A DNA stretch of 64,000 nucleotides from Desulfocapsa sp050291935 (lineage in GTDB: Bacteria > Desulfobacterota > Desulfobulbia > Desulfobulbales > Desulfocapsaceae): contig JBNKKR010000014.1 of NCBI GenBank assembly GCA_050291935.1, positions 1 to 64,000 on the forward strand, in the 5' to 3' direction. The notes under the pieces are model-generated. The model worked only from the letters and a program-made list of their open reading frames with translations, was not told the DNA's origin and made no database searches. Shown one piece after another: positions 8,361 to 16,848 of this stretch (positions are counted from its first letter, which is position 1; each line of letters begins with the position of its first letter). Position numbers and translations under genes: made by a program.

Positions 8361-10049
8361 ATGATCACCATAGCCACATTAGGTCCGGTAGGTTCAGATG
8401 GTTACCGGGCTGCTAAGCAATACTCCCCTGAGGCAAAATTAAAACTCTTCAATCGTGTACCCGATCTGATTCAATCTTTTTTACAAGAAGAGGTCGATTT
8501 TGCTTTCGTCCCCATTTACAACACCCGTGAAGGAGATATCAAAGAATATTTTCGCCTTCAGGAACTCCTCACTGAGGGCTATTGGGAAGATAATCTTGTC
8601 CTTCCCATTCATCTTTCTTTTGCAGCCCTTGAGCAAGAAGAAATATCTGCTTTTGTACCTGAAATAATTATCGGCAGAGGGTCAGTTTTTAAGCAGAGTA
8701 TGGACTATATCGCCACCCATTATCCAGAAGCGACGTTAATGACGGTTCCAGATATTGGCGTTGCCATGGAAGACATCAAACAAAATAAACGTTTCAATTA
8801 TGCCATTATTGATTCGGAAGAATTATTGCGTAAACATGGCTTTACGATCCTTGACCGGGAAATAGCAGCCCATAACCGGACACGTTATGCCATCATTGGC
8901 GGAAACCTCAGTGGTGAAACCGGCTATGATGCCACAGCCATTATTACCAAACCACTAAAAGACCGTGTTGGTATGCTTGTGGATATTTTGGGAGAATTTA
9001 CCAAGCGCGGGATTAATATTCTAGATTTACGTTCTGAAAATGATATCAAAACCCAAAAGTTACAAATATATTTAGAGATTGAAGGACATATCGGTGATGA
9101 GCTTCTGCAGGAAGCGCTGCAAGCGGTGGAAAGTGATGTTATCCGTGAAGAAGAAAGTGTACGTTTACTTGGTTCCTTTCCACGTGTCGATATGCGTGTT
9201 AAAAAAATCCACAGTTTCGGTTTTATTGGCACCGGCGAAATGAGTAAGTGGTTTGCTGAGCGCTTAGAGAATGAAGGATATGTTACCCTGCTAACCGGTC
9301 GCTCTACTCCGTTAACTCCTGAGGAAATGATAGCCCAGGTGGATGTGGTTCTTATTTGTGTTCCCATTTCTGTCACTGTCGCAACCATTGAACGTTACGC
9401 GCCATTGCTGAGCGATGGACAAGCATTAATTCTTCTTGCCGGAGAGTCTGAGCAAACCCTTCTTGCAGCCGAGAGGGAAAGCAGCCAAGGGGTGGAACTC
9501 ATGCTGGTCCACAACTTATGGGGACCACAAGCACTCACCATGAAAGATAAAAATGCCACTGTGGTACGAACACCGAGAAGCGGTTCCTTCTGTTCCGAAT
9601 TTGAGGCTTTTTTGTACAAACATGGGGCGGCAATCACCCAGGACAGTCCCTCAAAACACGATCTTTTAATGGGAGTGGGGCAAAAGTTACCAACAACCAT
9701 TTCCACAGCACTCGCCATGACCCTTAAACAGCATAACATCGCCTGTGGTGATATCGGGACCCACTCCACCCTTACCTCCCTCTACGGCATATTGGCCATG
9801 GCCAGGATTCACAACCAAAATCCTCGGACATACGCTGAAATTATGTCCACCGGTGGGGACGGCAGAAAAATTGTCCAGAGCTTTGCCGAGAATCTCCTCA
9901 CCGTTGTGCGCATGGCGGAACAACAGGATATTTCAGGACTTTGTGAAATCATCGATAGCAGCAAGTCTCACTTAAGCCCTCAATTCTTGGCCGAACATAT
10001 GAAACGATCTAAAGCTGTGGATTCTGTTCTCTCTAAGTCTAATGGTTAA
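8361..10049 (+). CDS. Fused prephenate dehydratase-like / ACT / prephenate dehydrogenase protein
   Basis: Three parts can be read. Residues 1 to about 180 look like the prephenate dehydratase fold: IATLGPVGSDGYRAAKQ at the start and the NRTRYAIIG segment that matches the family TRF motif. Residues 200-275 form an ACT domain (DRVGMLVDILGEFTKRGINI). Residues 285-562 are a TyrA-type dehydrogenase with the Rossmann motif GFIGTGEMSKWFAERL and ICVPISVT. The protein may therefore handle both phenylalanine and tyrosine branches, or use the first two parts only as a regulatory domain. A TTG at 8340 is also in frame; I prefer the ATG at 8361 because the fold begins right there. No other aromatic-pathway gene is adjacent. 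Confidence 0.82.
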   Translation: MITIATLGPVGSDGYRAAKQYSPEAKLKLFNRVPDLIQSFLQEEVDFAFVPIYNTREGDIKEYFRLQELLTEGYWEDNLVLPIHLSFAALEQEEISAFVPEIIIGRGSVFKQSMDYIATHYPEATLMTVPDIGVAMEDIKQNKRFNYAIIDSEELLRKHGFTILDREIAAHNRTRYAIIGGNLSGETGYDATAIITKPLKDRVGMLVDILGEFTKRGINILDLRSENDIKTQKLQIYLEIEGHIGDELLQEALQAVESDVIREEESVRLLGSFPRVDMRVKKIHSFGFIGTGEMSKWFAERLENEGYVTLLTGRSTPLTPEEMIAQVDVVLICVPISVTVATIERYAPLLSDGQALILLAGESEQTLLAAERESSQGVELMLVHNLWGPQALTMKDKNATVVRTPRSGSFCSEFEAFLYKHGAAITQDSPSKHDLLMGVGQKLPTTISTALAMTLKQHNIACGDIGTHSTLTSLYGILAMARIHNQNPRTYAEIMSTGGDGRKIVQSFAENLLTVVRMAEQQDISGLCEIIDSSKSHLSPQFLAEHMKRSKAVDSVLSKSNG

Positions 10050-10155
10050 GCTTATGTGGTCCCATTCAAGCAAAGCAAAACAGAAGAAAAATGCAAGACG
10101 ACATCTCTTCTATAAACTTATTTGCATATTGGATATATAATCAAGGAGTTCTACA

Positions 10156-10803
10156 ATGCTAAAAGATTTAAACGTACTATATGAGGAGCATATCTGCCCG
10201 GACTGCAATACCAAAATGTCCGCCTGCGAAGCTCCACCTGTTCATGTTGGGGATGGACTTGGCTGGGGGTCGGAAGTCCTTTTTATTTGCCTCAATGATG
10301 ATTGCCCCACCTTTAAGAATGGCTGGCAAAAGGTTGATGTTAATTATGGGCATAAAGGTACATTTCGCAATATGCAACTACCCGGTTCAACTGAGCTTAA
10401 CGCGATGATGGTAGCCTCTGAAGCTGCATTTACCGGTTCTGTGCTTGATCCGGAGGCCATAAAGAAACAAAACAAGCGCTACCAAAAAGAAATGGCTGCC
10501 CTTTCTGCCCTCGATACCTGCCTTGACGATAAGGACATCACCCCGGTTATGACGCTTATTCTTGATGAAGCGGCAACTCCTGCCGGGAGGAAAAAAGCTG
10601 TTGAACTGCTTATTCTTTTTAATGATCTTACATGTATAGATCCTATTAGAAATCATACATTTAAAAAACCTGAATTTAAAGTGGCCACCGATATGGTCAT
10701 TGAAAAGCTTCTTAAGCACAATCATAAAAAGGAGTGCCCTTTTTGTGCTGAGTTAATAAAGGCACAGGCAAAGAAATGTTTGCATTGCAAATCTGATCTG
10801 TAA
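10156..10803 (+). CDS. Conserved protein with N- and C-terminal zinc-ribbon motifs
   Basis: The 215-residue protein has CPDC near residue 14 with later C..(N)DDC, consistent with a split zinc ribbon, and a C-terminal CPFCAELIKAQAKKCLHCKSDL-type ribbon (two CxxC pairs). The middle (about 75-190) is helical with no recognised domain. The start is supported by AAGGAG 9 bp upstream of the ATG. I do not recognise a named family; zinc-ribbon adapters of this type often bind nucleic acid or other proteins, which is a guess. It lies alone between the tyrA fusion and tRNA-His. Confidence 0.75.
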   Translation: MLKDLNVLYEEHICPDCNTKMSACEAPPVHVGDGLGWGSEVLFICLNDDCPTFKNGWQKVDVNYGHKGTFRNMQLPGSTELNAMMVASEAAFTGSVLDPEAIKKQNKRYQKEMAALSALDTCLDDKDITPVMTLILDEAATPAGRKKAVELLILFNDLTCIDPIRNHTFKKPEFKVATDMVIEKLLKHNHKKECPFCAELIKAQAKKCLHCKSDL

Positions 10804-10829
10804 GGTATAGACAAAGATTACTTTTCCCC

Positions 10830-10858
10830 TTGCGAAAAGCCCTGGTAAAGGGTATACA
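10830..10858 (+). promoter_or_regulatory. Promoter for tRNA-His with GC-rich discriminator
   Basis: TTGCGA and TATACA are 17 bp apart and are followed by a GC-rich stretch (AGGGGCGCG) just ahead of the tRNA, as is usual for stringently controlled stable-RNA promoters. CCCCTTG (10826-10832) and CAAGGGG (10857-10863) also form an inverted repeat over this promoter. Confidence 0.65.
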
Positions 10859-10876
10859 AGGGGCGCGAATTTAGGC

Positions 10877-10954
10877 GGTGGGTGTAGCTCAGTTGGTGGT
10901 AGCACCTGGTTGTGGCCCAGGAGGTCGTGGGTTCAAGTCCCATCACTCACCCCA
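10877..10954 (+). tRNA. tRNA-His (anticodon GTG)
   Basis: The acceptor stem GTGGGTG (10878-10884) pairs with CACTCAC (10944-10950, one G-T). The anticodon stem CCTGG/CCAGG encloses TTGTGGC with GTG at 10912-10914, and the T arm contains GTTCAAG. G at 10877 is the extra G-1 typical of tRNA-His, opposite C73, and CCA is encoded. The D stem has only three good pairs (GCT/AGC), with C opposite T at the fourth. Confidence 0.96.
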
Positions 10955-10960
10955 GCGTTA

Positions 10961-10997
10961 AAAGAGCTTTGGGAACTATGCCTAAAGCTCTTTTTTT
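10961..10997 (+). terminator. Terminator after tRNA-His
   Basis: A 13 bp stem (AAAGAGCTTTGGG with CCTAAAGCTCTTT, one G-T) closes a loop of seven bases and runs into seven Ts. It begins six bases after the tRNA end. Confidence 0.93.
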
Positions 10998-11016
10998 AGT
11001 AAGAACACTCCCTATT

Positions 11017-11202
11017 ATGACTTTTCATTGTAAAAATTACGATATCGTCAACGATAAATGTAAACGACTGCACGGTGAATGCGTTCCTGGCAGACGCGGT
11101 TGCGTCCTTGAGGGCCGTGTGGCACTGAGTGAGGAACTTGAGAAAAAGATTGCCAGTTTAGATACAAAAGTCTCCCAGGAATTATTGGACTCTCTCAAAT
11201 AG
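11017..11202 (+). CDS. Tiny four-cysteine protein
   Basis: The 61-residue protein starts MTFHCKNYD and has four cysteines at residues 5, 15, 22 and 29 in the pattern C-x9-C-x6-C-x6-C, followed by a charged helical tail. The cysteine pattern suggests a small metal site, but I do not know the function. The open frame extends upstream through the tRNA and its terminator, so the ATG at 11017 is the first plausible start; no clear ribosome binding site precedes it. It resembles the 52-residue protein at 45402-45560 in Cys spacing. Confidence 0.65.
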   Translation: MTFHCKNYDIVNDKCKRLHGECVPGRRGCVLEGRVALSEELEKKIASLDTKVSQELLDSLK

Positions 11203-11283
11203 GAGCGCCGTTTCCTCAAGATTGTAGCTGCAACGCCACTCTTCCCAATAAAGATACAGTAACCATTTGACCGGCTTACTGCC

Positions 11284-12201
11284 TTATTCGGTTGTATTTC
11301 TTTTTTGTTTTTTGGCAAAATTGGCCGCTTCCATACCGGCAATGCAGCCTTCACCAACGGCCTTTGCCATTTGATAGGGATGGCCGGTAATATCACCTGC
11401 GGCATACACACCGGCCACATTTGTTTCGGTTTTTCTATTAATTTCGATATGGCTCATGGTTTCCATATCAAGGCTGATTCCAAGCTCCAGCGCCAGTTCC
11501 ATGGCCCCTTTTGCACCAAGTTCAATAAAAACGCCATCAAGCGTTATCTCCTTGCCATTTTCCAGCAACAGACCGGAAACATCCCCGTCCCCCACTATTT
11601 CTTTAACCCAAGTAGCACTAATAACCTCCACAGAAGATGCTACGAGTTTATCCTGGAGTTCCTGTGAAACATTTAATTCTTGATTTACCAGATACACTTT
11701 CGAGGCGTACCCTGTTAATGTTAAGGCACCGTCAATGGCAGCACTTGCATTGCCCACAACCGCAACCGTTGCATTTCTAAAAAAATTAGCATCACAATCC
11801 ACGCAATAGGAAACTCCCCTGCCAAAAAATTCTTTTTCTCCTGGAACCTTAAGTTTTTTTCGTGAAGTACCATTGGCAAAAATCAAGCTTCTGGCCTCCA
11901 CTTCGGTACCGGATTCTAACTCAAGGAGAAAGCCGGAATCGATTTGACGTACTTTTAAAACATCTTCTTCAAGCAACGTAGCACCGAATTTTATTACCTG
12001 TTCACGTCCGGCCTGTAGCAGCTCTTCTCCACTCTTTACCCCGTCTACACAGGCATAATTCTCAACGTGGGCGTTATACAATGCACTCCTTTCAATTCTG
12101 CCAAGTAGTAGAACATCGCATCGTTTCCTTACTGCGTGAATGGCTGCCTGTATTCCAGCGGGACCAGCACCAATGATCACGACATCTTTTTTCTCATTCA
12201 T
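11284..12201 (-). CDS. Thioredoxin reductase-like FAD-dependent oxidoreductase
   Basis: The 305-residue protein has the FAD motif VVIIGAGPAGIQAA at the N terminus, a redox CVDC pair (Cys133, Cys136) where TrxB has CATC, and the C-terminal VYAAGDIT FAD motif. The second dinucleotide site reads VVGNASAAIDGA instead of GGGxSA, and no HRRxxxR NADPH motif follows. The electron donor may therefore not be NADPH; low-molecular-weight flavoproteins with similar changes that use ferredoxin or other donors are known. No thioredoxin gene is adjacent. The start at 12201 has AAAGGTG upstream; the GTG at 12210 lacks a site. Confidence 0.85.
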   Translation of the reverse strand: MNEKKDVVIIGAGPAGIQAAIHAVRKRCDVLLLGRIERSALYNAHVENYACVDGVKSGEELLQAGREQVIKFGATLLEEDVLKVRQIDSGFLLELESGTEVEARSLIFANGTSRKKLKVPGEKEFFGRGVSYCVDCDANFFRNATVAVVGNASAAIDGALTLTGYASKVYLVNQELNVSQELQDKLVASSVEVISATWVKEIVGDGDVSGLLLENGKEITLDGVFIELGAKGAMELALELGISLDMETMSHIEINRKTETNVAGVYAAGDITGHPYQMAKAVGEGCIAGMEAANFAKKQKRNTTE

Positions 12202-12306
12202 AAGTAACACCTTTATTTAACAGACTATATTGTACAAAAAGAAGCGTAATCAAGTATGTAATTTGCATTCTTCTTGAATTTTCCTCAAAATTGGCATAAG
12301 TCTTAC

Positions 12307-12323
12307 AGCCTGTAAAACAGGCT
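12307..12323. promoter_or_regulatory. Perfect inverted repeat AGCCTGT-AAA-ACAGGCT
   Basis: A 7 bp perfect dyad lies in the divergent region between the thioredoxin-reductase-like gene and the ketosynthase gene, about 70 bp before the ketosynthase ATG. It could be an operator or a hairpin in the leader of the lipid cluster. Confidence 0.4.
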
Positions 12324-12390
12324 TAGGACACTCGCGAGGACTACAACCGCGCATTATAACCAGCAACTCAACATCCGTCAATCTGACACC

Positions 12391-13629
12391 ATGGACATTA
12401 CAAATCGCAGAATCGTTATCACAGGAGTCGGGCTTGCAGCTCCAAATGCTGACAACCTCAAAACATACCGAGAAAAACTCCTTGCCGGAACCAGCGAGAT
12501 TAAAGAAATTGACCTTCGTTACTTTGGGAAAGCCCCTGCCGGTCTCTGTAGTTTTGACGAAACCCGTTATAGAAAAAAGAAGGAAAATAAACGAGGAACA
12601 CGAGCTGGATGTCTTGGGGTTTATTGCGCCAATGAAGCACTTAAGGATGCCGGAATAGACATACACTATTACGACAGGGCTGCAACCGGTGTCTACGTGG
12701 GACTTACCGAACATGGAACGGTGGAAACGGAAAACGAGGTCTTCAATATAAGCCAATATAATCATAATACCGATTATTGGACGCATCACCACAACCCCAG
12801 GACCGTACTGAACAACCCAGCGGGTGAGATAACGATGAACCTTGGGATTACCGGTCCACACTATTCCATCGGTGCGGCCTGTGCTGCCGGTAACGCATCC
12901 CTTATTCAAGGCGTACAGATGATGCGTCTTGGCGAGGTGGATATGGCCCTTGCCGGTGGAGTATCCGAATCGACGGGTTCCTTTGGTATTTTTGCAAGCT
13001 TTCATGCACAGGGTGCACTGGGGTCGGCAACTGATCCCAAACGTGCCTCAAGGCCTTTTGATACGTCAAGAAATGGTATTGTTATCTCCGAAGGGGCTTG
13101 TATCTATGTTCTTGAGACCTTAGAAAATGCACAAAAAAGAGGGGCAAGAATATATGGCGAGATTGTCGGTTACGCCATGAATTCAGATGCCAGGGATTAT
13201 GTGTTACCCTATCATAAGCGTCAGACCGAATGCATGGAGTTGGCCTTGCAAAGAGCTGGTCTTAAGCCGGAAGATATCGATTTAATAAACACCCACGCAA
13301 CCGGCACCCAACAGGGAGATATAGAAGAATGTAAGGCAATCAACACCCTTTTTGCTGGATCAAGCAATACCTATATAAATAATACCAAATCAATAATCGG
13401 TCATGCCATGGGAGCTGCAGGCGTATTGGAACTTGCGGGTAATCTGCCGGCCTTTAGCGACAACTTGGTCCATCCAACCATTAATATTTCTAAGCTTGAT
13501 CCAAAATGTAAGCTGAACAATCTGGTCAGAGATACACCCGTTGAGCTTGGATCTGTAAAAGCAATTCTCAATAACTCTTTTGGGATGGTTGGCATAAACT
13601 CCGTTATCATAGTAAAAAAAGTCGAATAA
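12391..13629 (+). CDS. Beta-ketoacyl-ACP synthase, FabF-like
   Basis: The 412-residue protein has the full condensing-enzyme triad: Cys164 in AACAAGNAS, His302 in NTHATGT and His338 in IIGHAMGAAG. It also has the RPFDTSRNGIVISEGA loop of type II synthases. It would extend an acyl chain on the ACP encoded next. A histidine-rich insertion (THHHNP, 131-136) sits in the region that shapes substrate entry and is unusual. It heads a six-gene plus-strand cluster. No strong ribosome binding site is seen before the ATG. It is related to FabF but in context is probably specialised rather than the housekeeping enzyme. Confidence 0.9.
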   Translation: MDITNRRIVITGVGLAAPNADNLKTYREKLLAGTSEIKEIDLRYFGKAPAGLCSFDETRYRKKKENKRGTRAGCLGVYCANEALKDAGIDIHYYDRAATGVYVGLTEHGTVETENEVFNISQYNHNTDYWTHHHNPRTVLNNPAGEITMNLGITGPHYSIGAACAAGNASLIQGVQMMRLGEVDMALAGGVSESTGSFGIFASFHAQGALGSATDPKRASRPFDTSRNGIVISEGACIYVLETLENAQKRGARIYGEIVGYAMNSDARDYVLPYHKRQTECMELALQRAGLKPEDIDLINTHATGTQQGDIEECKAINTLFAGSSNTYINNTKSIIGHAMGAAGVLELAGNLPAFSDNLVHPTINISKLDPKCKLNNLVRDTPVELGSVKAILNNSFGMVGINSVIIVKKVE

Positions 13630-13770
13630 ACAGTAAGATGATTGAAAGTGGCATAGTTTTTTAAAAAATATCTTAAAAAGATTCCCTATGTATGGTATAA
13701 AGCCGACTTTGCCCTATGAATTAACCACTTTTTCCGTAAAGATGAATACAGGCCATGGCCGGAGAATCAT

Positions 13771-14022
13771 ATGACACGTGATGCTATCAAGGATCTAATC
13801 CTTGAAATTATAGAAGATATTGACGAAGATGCTGATTTTGATGCACTTGATCCAGAAAAGCCTCTGCGCGATCAGCTAGACCTGGACTCCATGGATTTCC
13901 TGGATATTGTAATGGAGCTTCGAAAACGGCATAAATTGCAAATCCCAGAAGAGGACTACCCTGAACTTGCCACCCTCACTTCATGCGTTAATTATCTGGA
14001 ACCATTATTGAAAGACGCTTAA
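13771..14022 (+). CDS. Acyl carrier protein of the lipid/polyene cluster
   Basis: This acidic 83-residue protein has the phosphopantetheine attachment site LDLDSMDFLDIV, with the serine in the DSMD motif at about residue 38. It starts after CCGGAGAATCAT, which provides a good binding site. It lies between the ketosynthase and the first CrtI-like gene, with only 2 bp before the latter, and is probably a dedicated carrier for the pathway rather than AcpP. Confidence 0.92.
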   Translation: MTRDAIKDLILEIIEDIDEDADFDALDPEKPLRDQLDLDSMDFLDIVMELRKRHKLQIPEEDYPELATLTSCVNYLEPLLKDA

Positions 14023-14024
14023 AG

Positions 14025-15410
14025 GTGCATGTCCCACTACTCATTATCGGCGGCGGTCTTTCGGGGCTGGCCGCCGCTCTTCGTTTTGCCCGTTTTAATT
14101 CCGATGTTTTACTCCTTGAACAACACTCCCGGCTTGGGGGACTAAACTCGTATTATTATCGAAACAAGCGCCTTTTTGAAACAGGCCTCCACGCAATAAC
14201 CAATTTCGCCCATCCAAAAGATAAAAAGGCCCCCTTAAATCGCTTATTGCGACAGCTCAAAATCAAACGAGACGCGCTTACTCTCCACGAGCAGCTGCAG
14301 AGTAAAATTGTCTTTGTAGGCAAAGAATCGCTTAGCTTTTCTAACGATTTTGCCTTAATTTGCAGCGAGATTGAAAAAAAGTTTCCGCAAAATTATTTAG
14401 GTTTTCAAAAACTTATCAAACTTGTTGATGGCTTCGATCCGTTCACTCCCACGCACTTTATCTCCACCAGAAAAACAATTTCCGCAATACTTGGAAGTGA
14501 TCTGCTCACTGATATGATTCTCTGCCCCCTTATGTTTTACGGCTCTTCTGTTCCCAATGATATGGATCTTGGCCAGTTTGTTATCATGTTCAGGGCCATT
14601 TTCCAGGAGGGTATGTTTCGTCCAGGTGGTACTATCAAGGATCTTCTTGATCTCCTTAAAAAGGAATATACCGCTTATGGTGGTAAAATTCGCACAAATT
14701 CCTGCGTGCACAGTATAATTACAAAAAGGGAAAAAGTTTTAGGAGTACAACTTACCAACACCAAACAAATTCACTGTGACTATCTTCTCTCAACGGCAGG
14801 GTCCGATGAAACCTTGGCACTACTTGGAAGAGACCCCTTACCAACAAGGCTCCCACGCCTTGGTTTTGTGGAAAGCATCTTTGAATTACAAGCTAAGACA
14901 ACACTGGACAGGTGTGACAAAACAACAATACTATTTTTCAATGATGCCAAAAAGTTTAACTACAGTTCCCCGGAAGACAGGGTTGATTTTCGCTCCGGGG
15001 TTATCTGCATGCCCCAGAATTTTCAACACTTCCCGGATCTTCCTTTTCGGGAGGTGCGAACGACACACCTTGCAAGCTATTCTGAGTGGAAAAAGCTTCA
15101 GAAAGAGGATACGTTATACTCTTCTATGAAAAAAGAAACTGCTTTGCAATCGCTTTCTGTGGCAGAGAAAATCCTTGGTAATTTTTCCGGGAGCATAGTA
15201 TACAGTGATATTTTTACTCCCGTAACCGTGGAACGATTTACTGCAAAGAAAAATGGGGCCATCTATGGAAATCCTGTCAAAATTAAAGACGGTGATATAG
15301 GTTACGAGAACCTCTTCCTGGCCGGAACCGACCAAGGTTTCCTGGGAATTGTTGGCGCCATGTTAAGTGGTGTCTCCATAGTAAATCAACATATTCTACC
15401 TCGCATTTAA
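14025..15410 (+). CDS. FAD-dependent CrtI/phytoene-desaturase-like oxidoreductase (first copy)
   Basis: The protein begins with the FAD-binding fingerprint LLIIGGGLSGLAAALRFAR, followed by LLLEQHSRLGGLNSYY, and ends with a FAD-binding tail FLAGTDQGFLGIVGAMLSGV. Length (461) and layout match carotenoid desaturase/isomerase and related amine-oxidase-like enzymes. It probably desaturates or isomerises an acyl chain bound to the neighbouring ACP, an inference from context. The start is GTG, two bases after the ACP stop, suggesting translational coupling. Confidence 0.87.
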   Translation: MHVPLLIIGGGLSGLAAALRFARFNSDVLLLEQHSRLGGLNSYYYRNKRLFETGLHAITNFAHPKDKKAPLNRLLRQLKIKRDALTLHEQLQSKIVFVGKESLSFSNDFALICSEIEKKFPQNYLGFQKLIKLVDGFDPFTPTHFISTRKTISAILGSDLLTDMILCPLMFYGSSVPNDMDLGQFVIMFRAIFQEGMFRPGGTIKDLLDLLKKEYTAYGGKIRTNSCVHSIITKREKVLGVQLTNTKQIHCDYLLSTAGSDETLALLGRDPLPTRLPRLGFVESIFELQAKTTLDRCDKTTILFFNDAKKFNYSSPEDRVDFRSGVICMPQNFQHFPDLPFREVRTTHLASYSEWKKLQKEDTLYSSMKKETALQSLSVAEKILGNFSGSIVYSDIFTPVTVERFTAKKNGAIYGNPVKIKDGDIGYENLFLAGTDQGFLGIVGAMLSGVSIVNQHILPRI

Positions 15411-15432
15411 CATATCAAGTTATTTTACAATT

Positions 15433-16848
15433 ATGTCTGTATTATTTTCCAAAGCAAAACTTAAAAGTAAGTATGATGTCATCATCATCGGGTCTGGTCT
15501 TGGAGGACTCACCTCTGCCAATCGACTTGCATATTGTGGATTTTCTGTTTTACTCCTTGAATACCATACACAGCTAGGAGGTCTAGCCACCTGGTTCAAA
15601 CGAAAAGGACATATTTTTGATGTATCGCTCCATGGTTTTCCCTATGGTATGGTAAAAACCTGTAAAAAATACTGGAACAAAGAGATTATGAACTCCATTG
15701 TCCAGTTGAAAGATATCGTCTTTGACAATCCACAGTTTTACTTGAAGACCACGTTTGACCGAATCGATTTTACCGAAAAGCTCAATACACAGTTTAAAAT
15801 TCCAACCAGTGTCATAGATGCTTTCTTTAGTCGTGTGGCCGGCATGAACTTCTACGATGACCAATCGATGACCACCAGGGAACTTTTTGAAGAATTCTTC
15901 CCCGGTCGCTCAGGTGTCCATCGCTTACTGATGGAGCCCATCAGTTATGCTAATGGTTCCACCCTTGATGATCCTGCAATTACCTACGGTATAGTCTTTT
16001 CAAACTTTATGAATAAAGGTGTTTTCACCTTTGAAGGCGGGACGGACAAGCTTATCGGTATGATGCAAAAGGAACTTGAACGAAACGGGGTCACCATCTG
16101 CACTTCAGCAAAGGTTGAACGAATCGTGGTGGACAAGGGTATCGTTCGAGGAGTTGAAGTTCAGGGAAAAATGATATCCTGCGATGCAGTTGTCTCCAAT
16201 TCCGGGATCACCAATACCATTTACAACCTTGCCGGCCCCGATTCTTTTAGTAGCGAATTTATGGCAAAAGCCGATACAATCAGGGTCAACAACTCATCGT
16301 GCCAGGTGTATATGGGCGTAAAAAAAGAAGAAAAAATTGACGATATCGGCGATTTACTCTTCACCTCAACAGCCCCTGAATTTGACTCAAGTGAACTTTG
16401 TGATTTCAAAACCAAATCAAAAACATTTTCCGTATATTATCCCAAAACACGGCCTGGGCATGATCGTTATACCATCGTTGCATCGATGAACTCCCACTAT
16501 GATGACTGGAATGGACTTTCAGAAACGCAATATCTTATTGAAAAACAAAATCTAATCAATAGGACACTTACTGATCTGGAACGATACTTTCCAGGAGCAA
16601 AGGATAAAATGGATTGGGTTGAAGCCGCAACTCCAACCACATTTAATCGCTATACCCTTCATACCAGAGGCACTTCTTTTGGGACTAAATTTGAAGGATT
16701 GGATATCTCTCGTTCAATTTTTAAAGAAGTTGGTGGCTTATTTCATGTCGGTTCTGTTGGAATAATTATGTCTGGATGGCTGGGGGCCATTAACTACGGG
16801 GTAATTGTTGCAAATGATGTCGACGCATATATGAGAAGTCTCCCATGA
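15433..16848 (+). CDS. FAD-dependent CrtI/phytoene-desaturase-like oxidoreductase (second copy)
   Basis: The 471-residue protein shares the layout of the first copy: VIIIGSGLGGLTSANRLAYCG at residues 15-35, LLLEYHTQLGGLATWF, and a C-terminal GSVGIIMSGWLGAINYGVIVAND FAD segment. The two are clearly related but diverged, so they probably catalyse successive steps. It overlaps the ketoreductase start by 4 bp (ATGA). The start is ATG at 15433; the binding site is weak. Confidence 0.87.
   Translation: MSVLFSKAKLKSKYDVIIIGSGLGGLTSANRLAYCGFSVLLLEYHTQLGGLATWFKRKGHIFDVSLHGFPYGMVKTCKKYWNKEIMNSIVQLKDIVFDNPQFYLKTTFDRIDFTEKLNTQFKIPTSVIDAFFSRVAGMNFYDDQSMTTRELFEEFFPGRSGVHRLLMEPISYANGSTLDDPAITYGIVFSNFMNKGVFTFEGGTDKLIGMMQKELERNGVTICTSAKVERIVVDKGIVRGVEVQGKMISCDAVVSNSGITNTIYNLAGPDSFSSEFMAKADTIRVNNSSCQVYMGVKKEEKIDDIGDLLFTSTAPEFDSSELCDFKTKSKTFSVYYPKTRPGHDRYTIVASMNSHYDDWNGLSETQYLIEKQNLINRTLTDLERYFPGAKDKMDWVEAATPTTFNRYTLHTRGTSFGTKFEGLDISRSIFKEVGGLFHVGSVGIIMSGWLGAINYGVIVANDVDAYMRSLP

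Noticed and set aside
10912..11016. Longer start for the tiny Cys protein inside tRNA-His
   Set aside because: It would translate the tRNA and its terminator; the ATG at 11017 is the first sensible start.
12250..13005. Minus-strand 251-residue open frame
   Set aside because: It lies opposite the ketosynthase gene, whose catalytic motifs are complete, and reads as a shadow frame.
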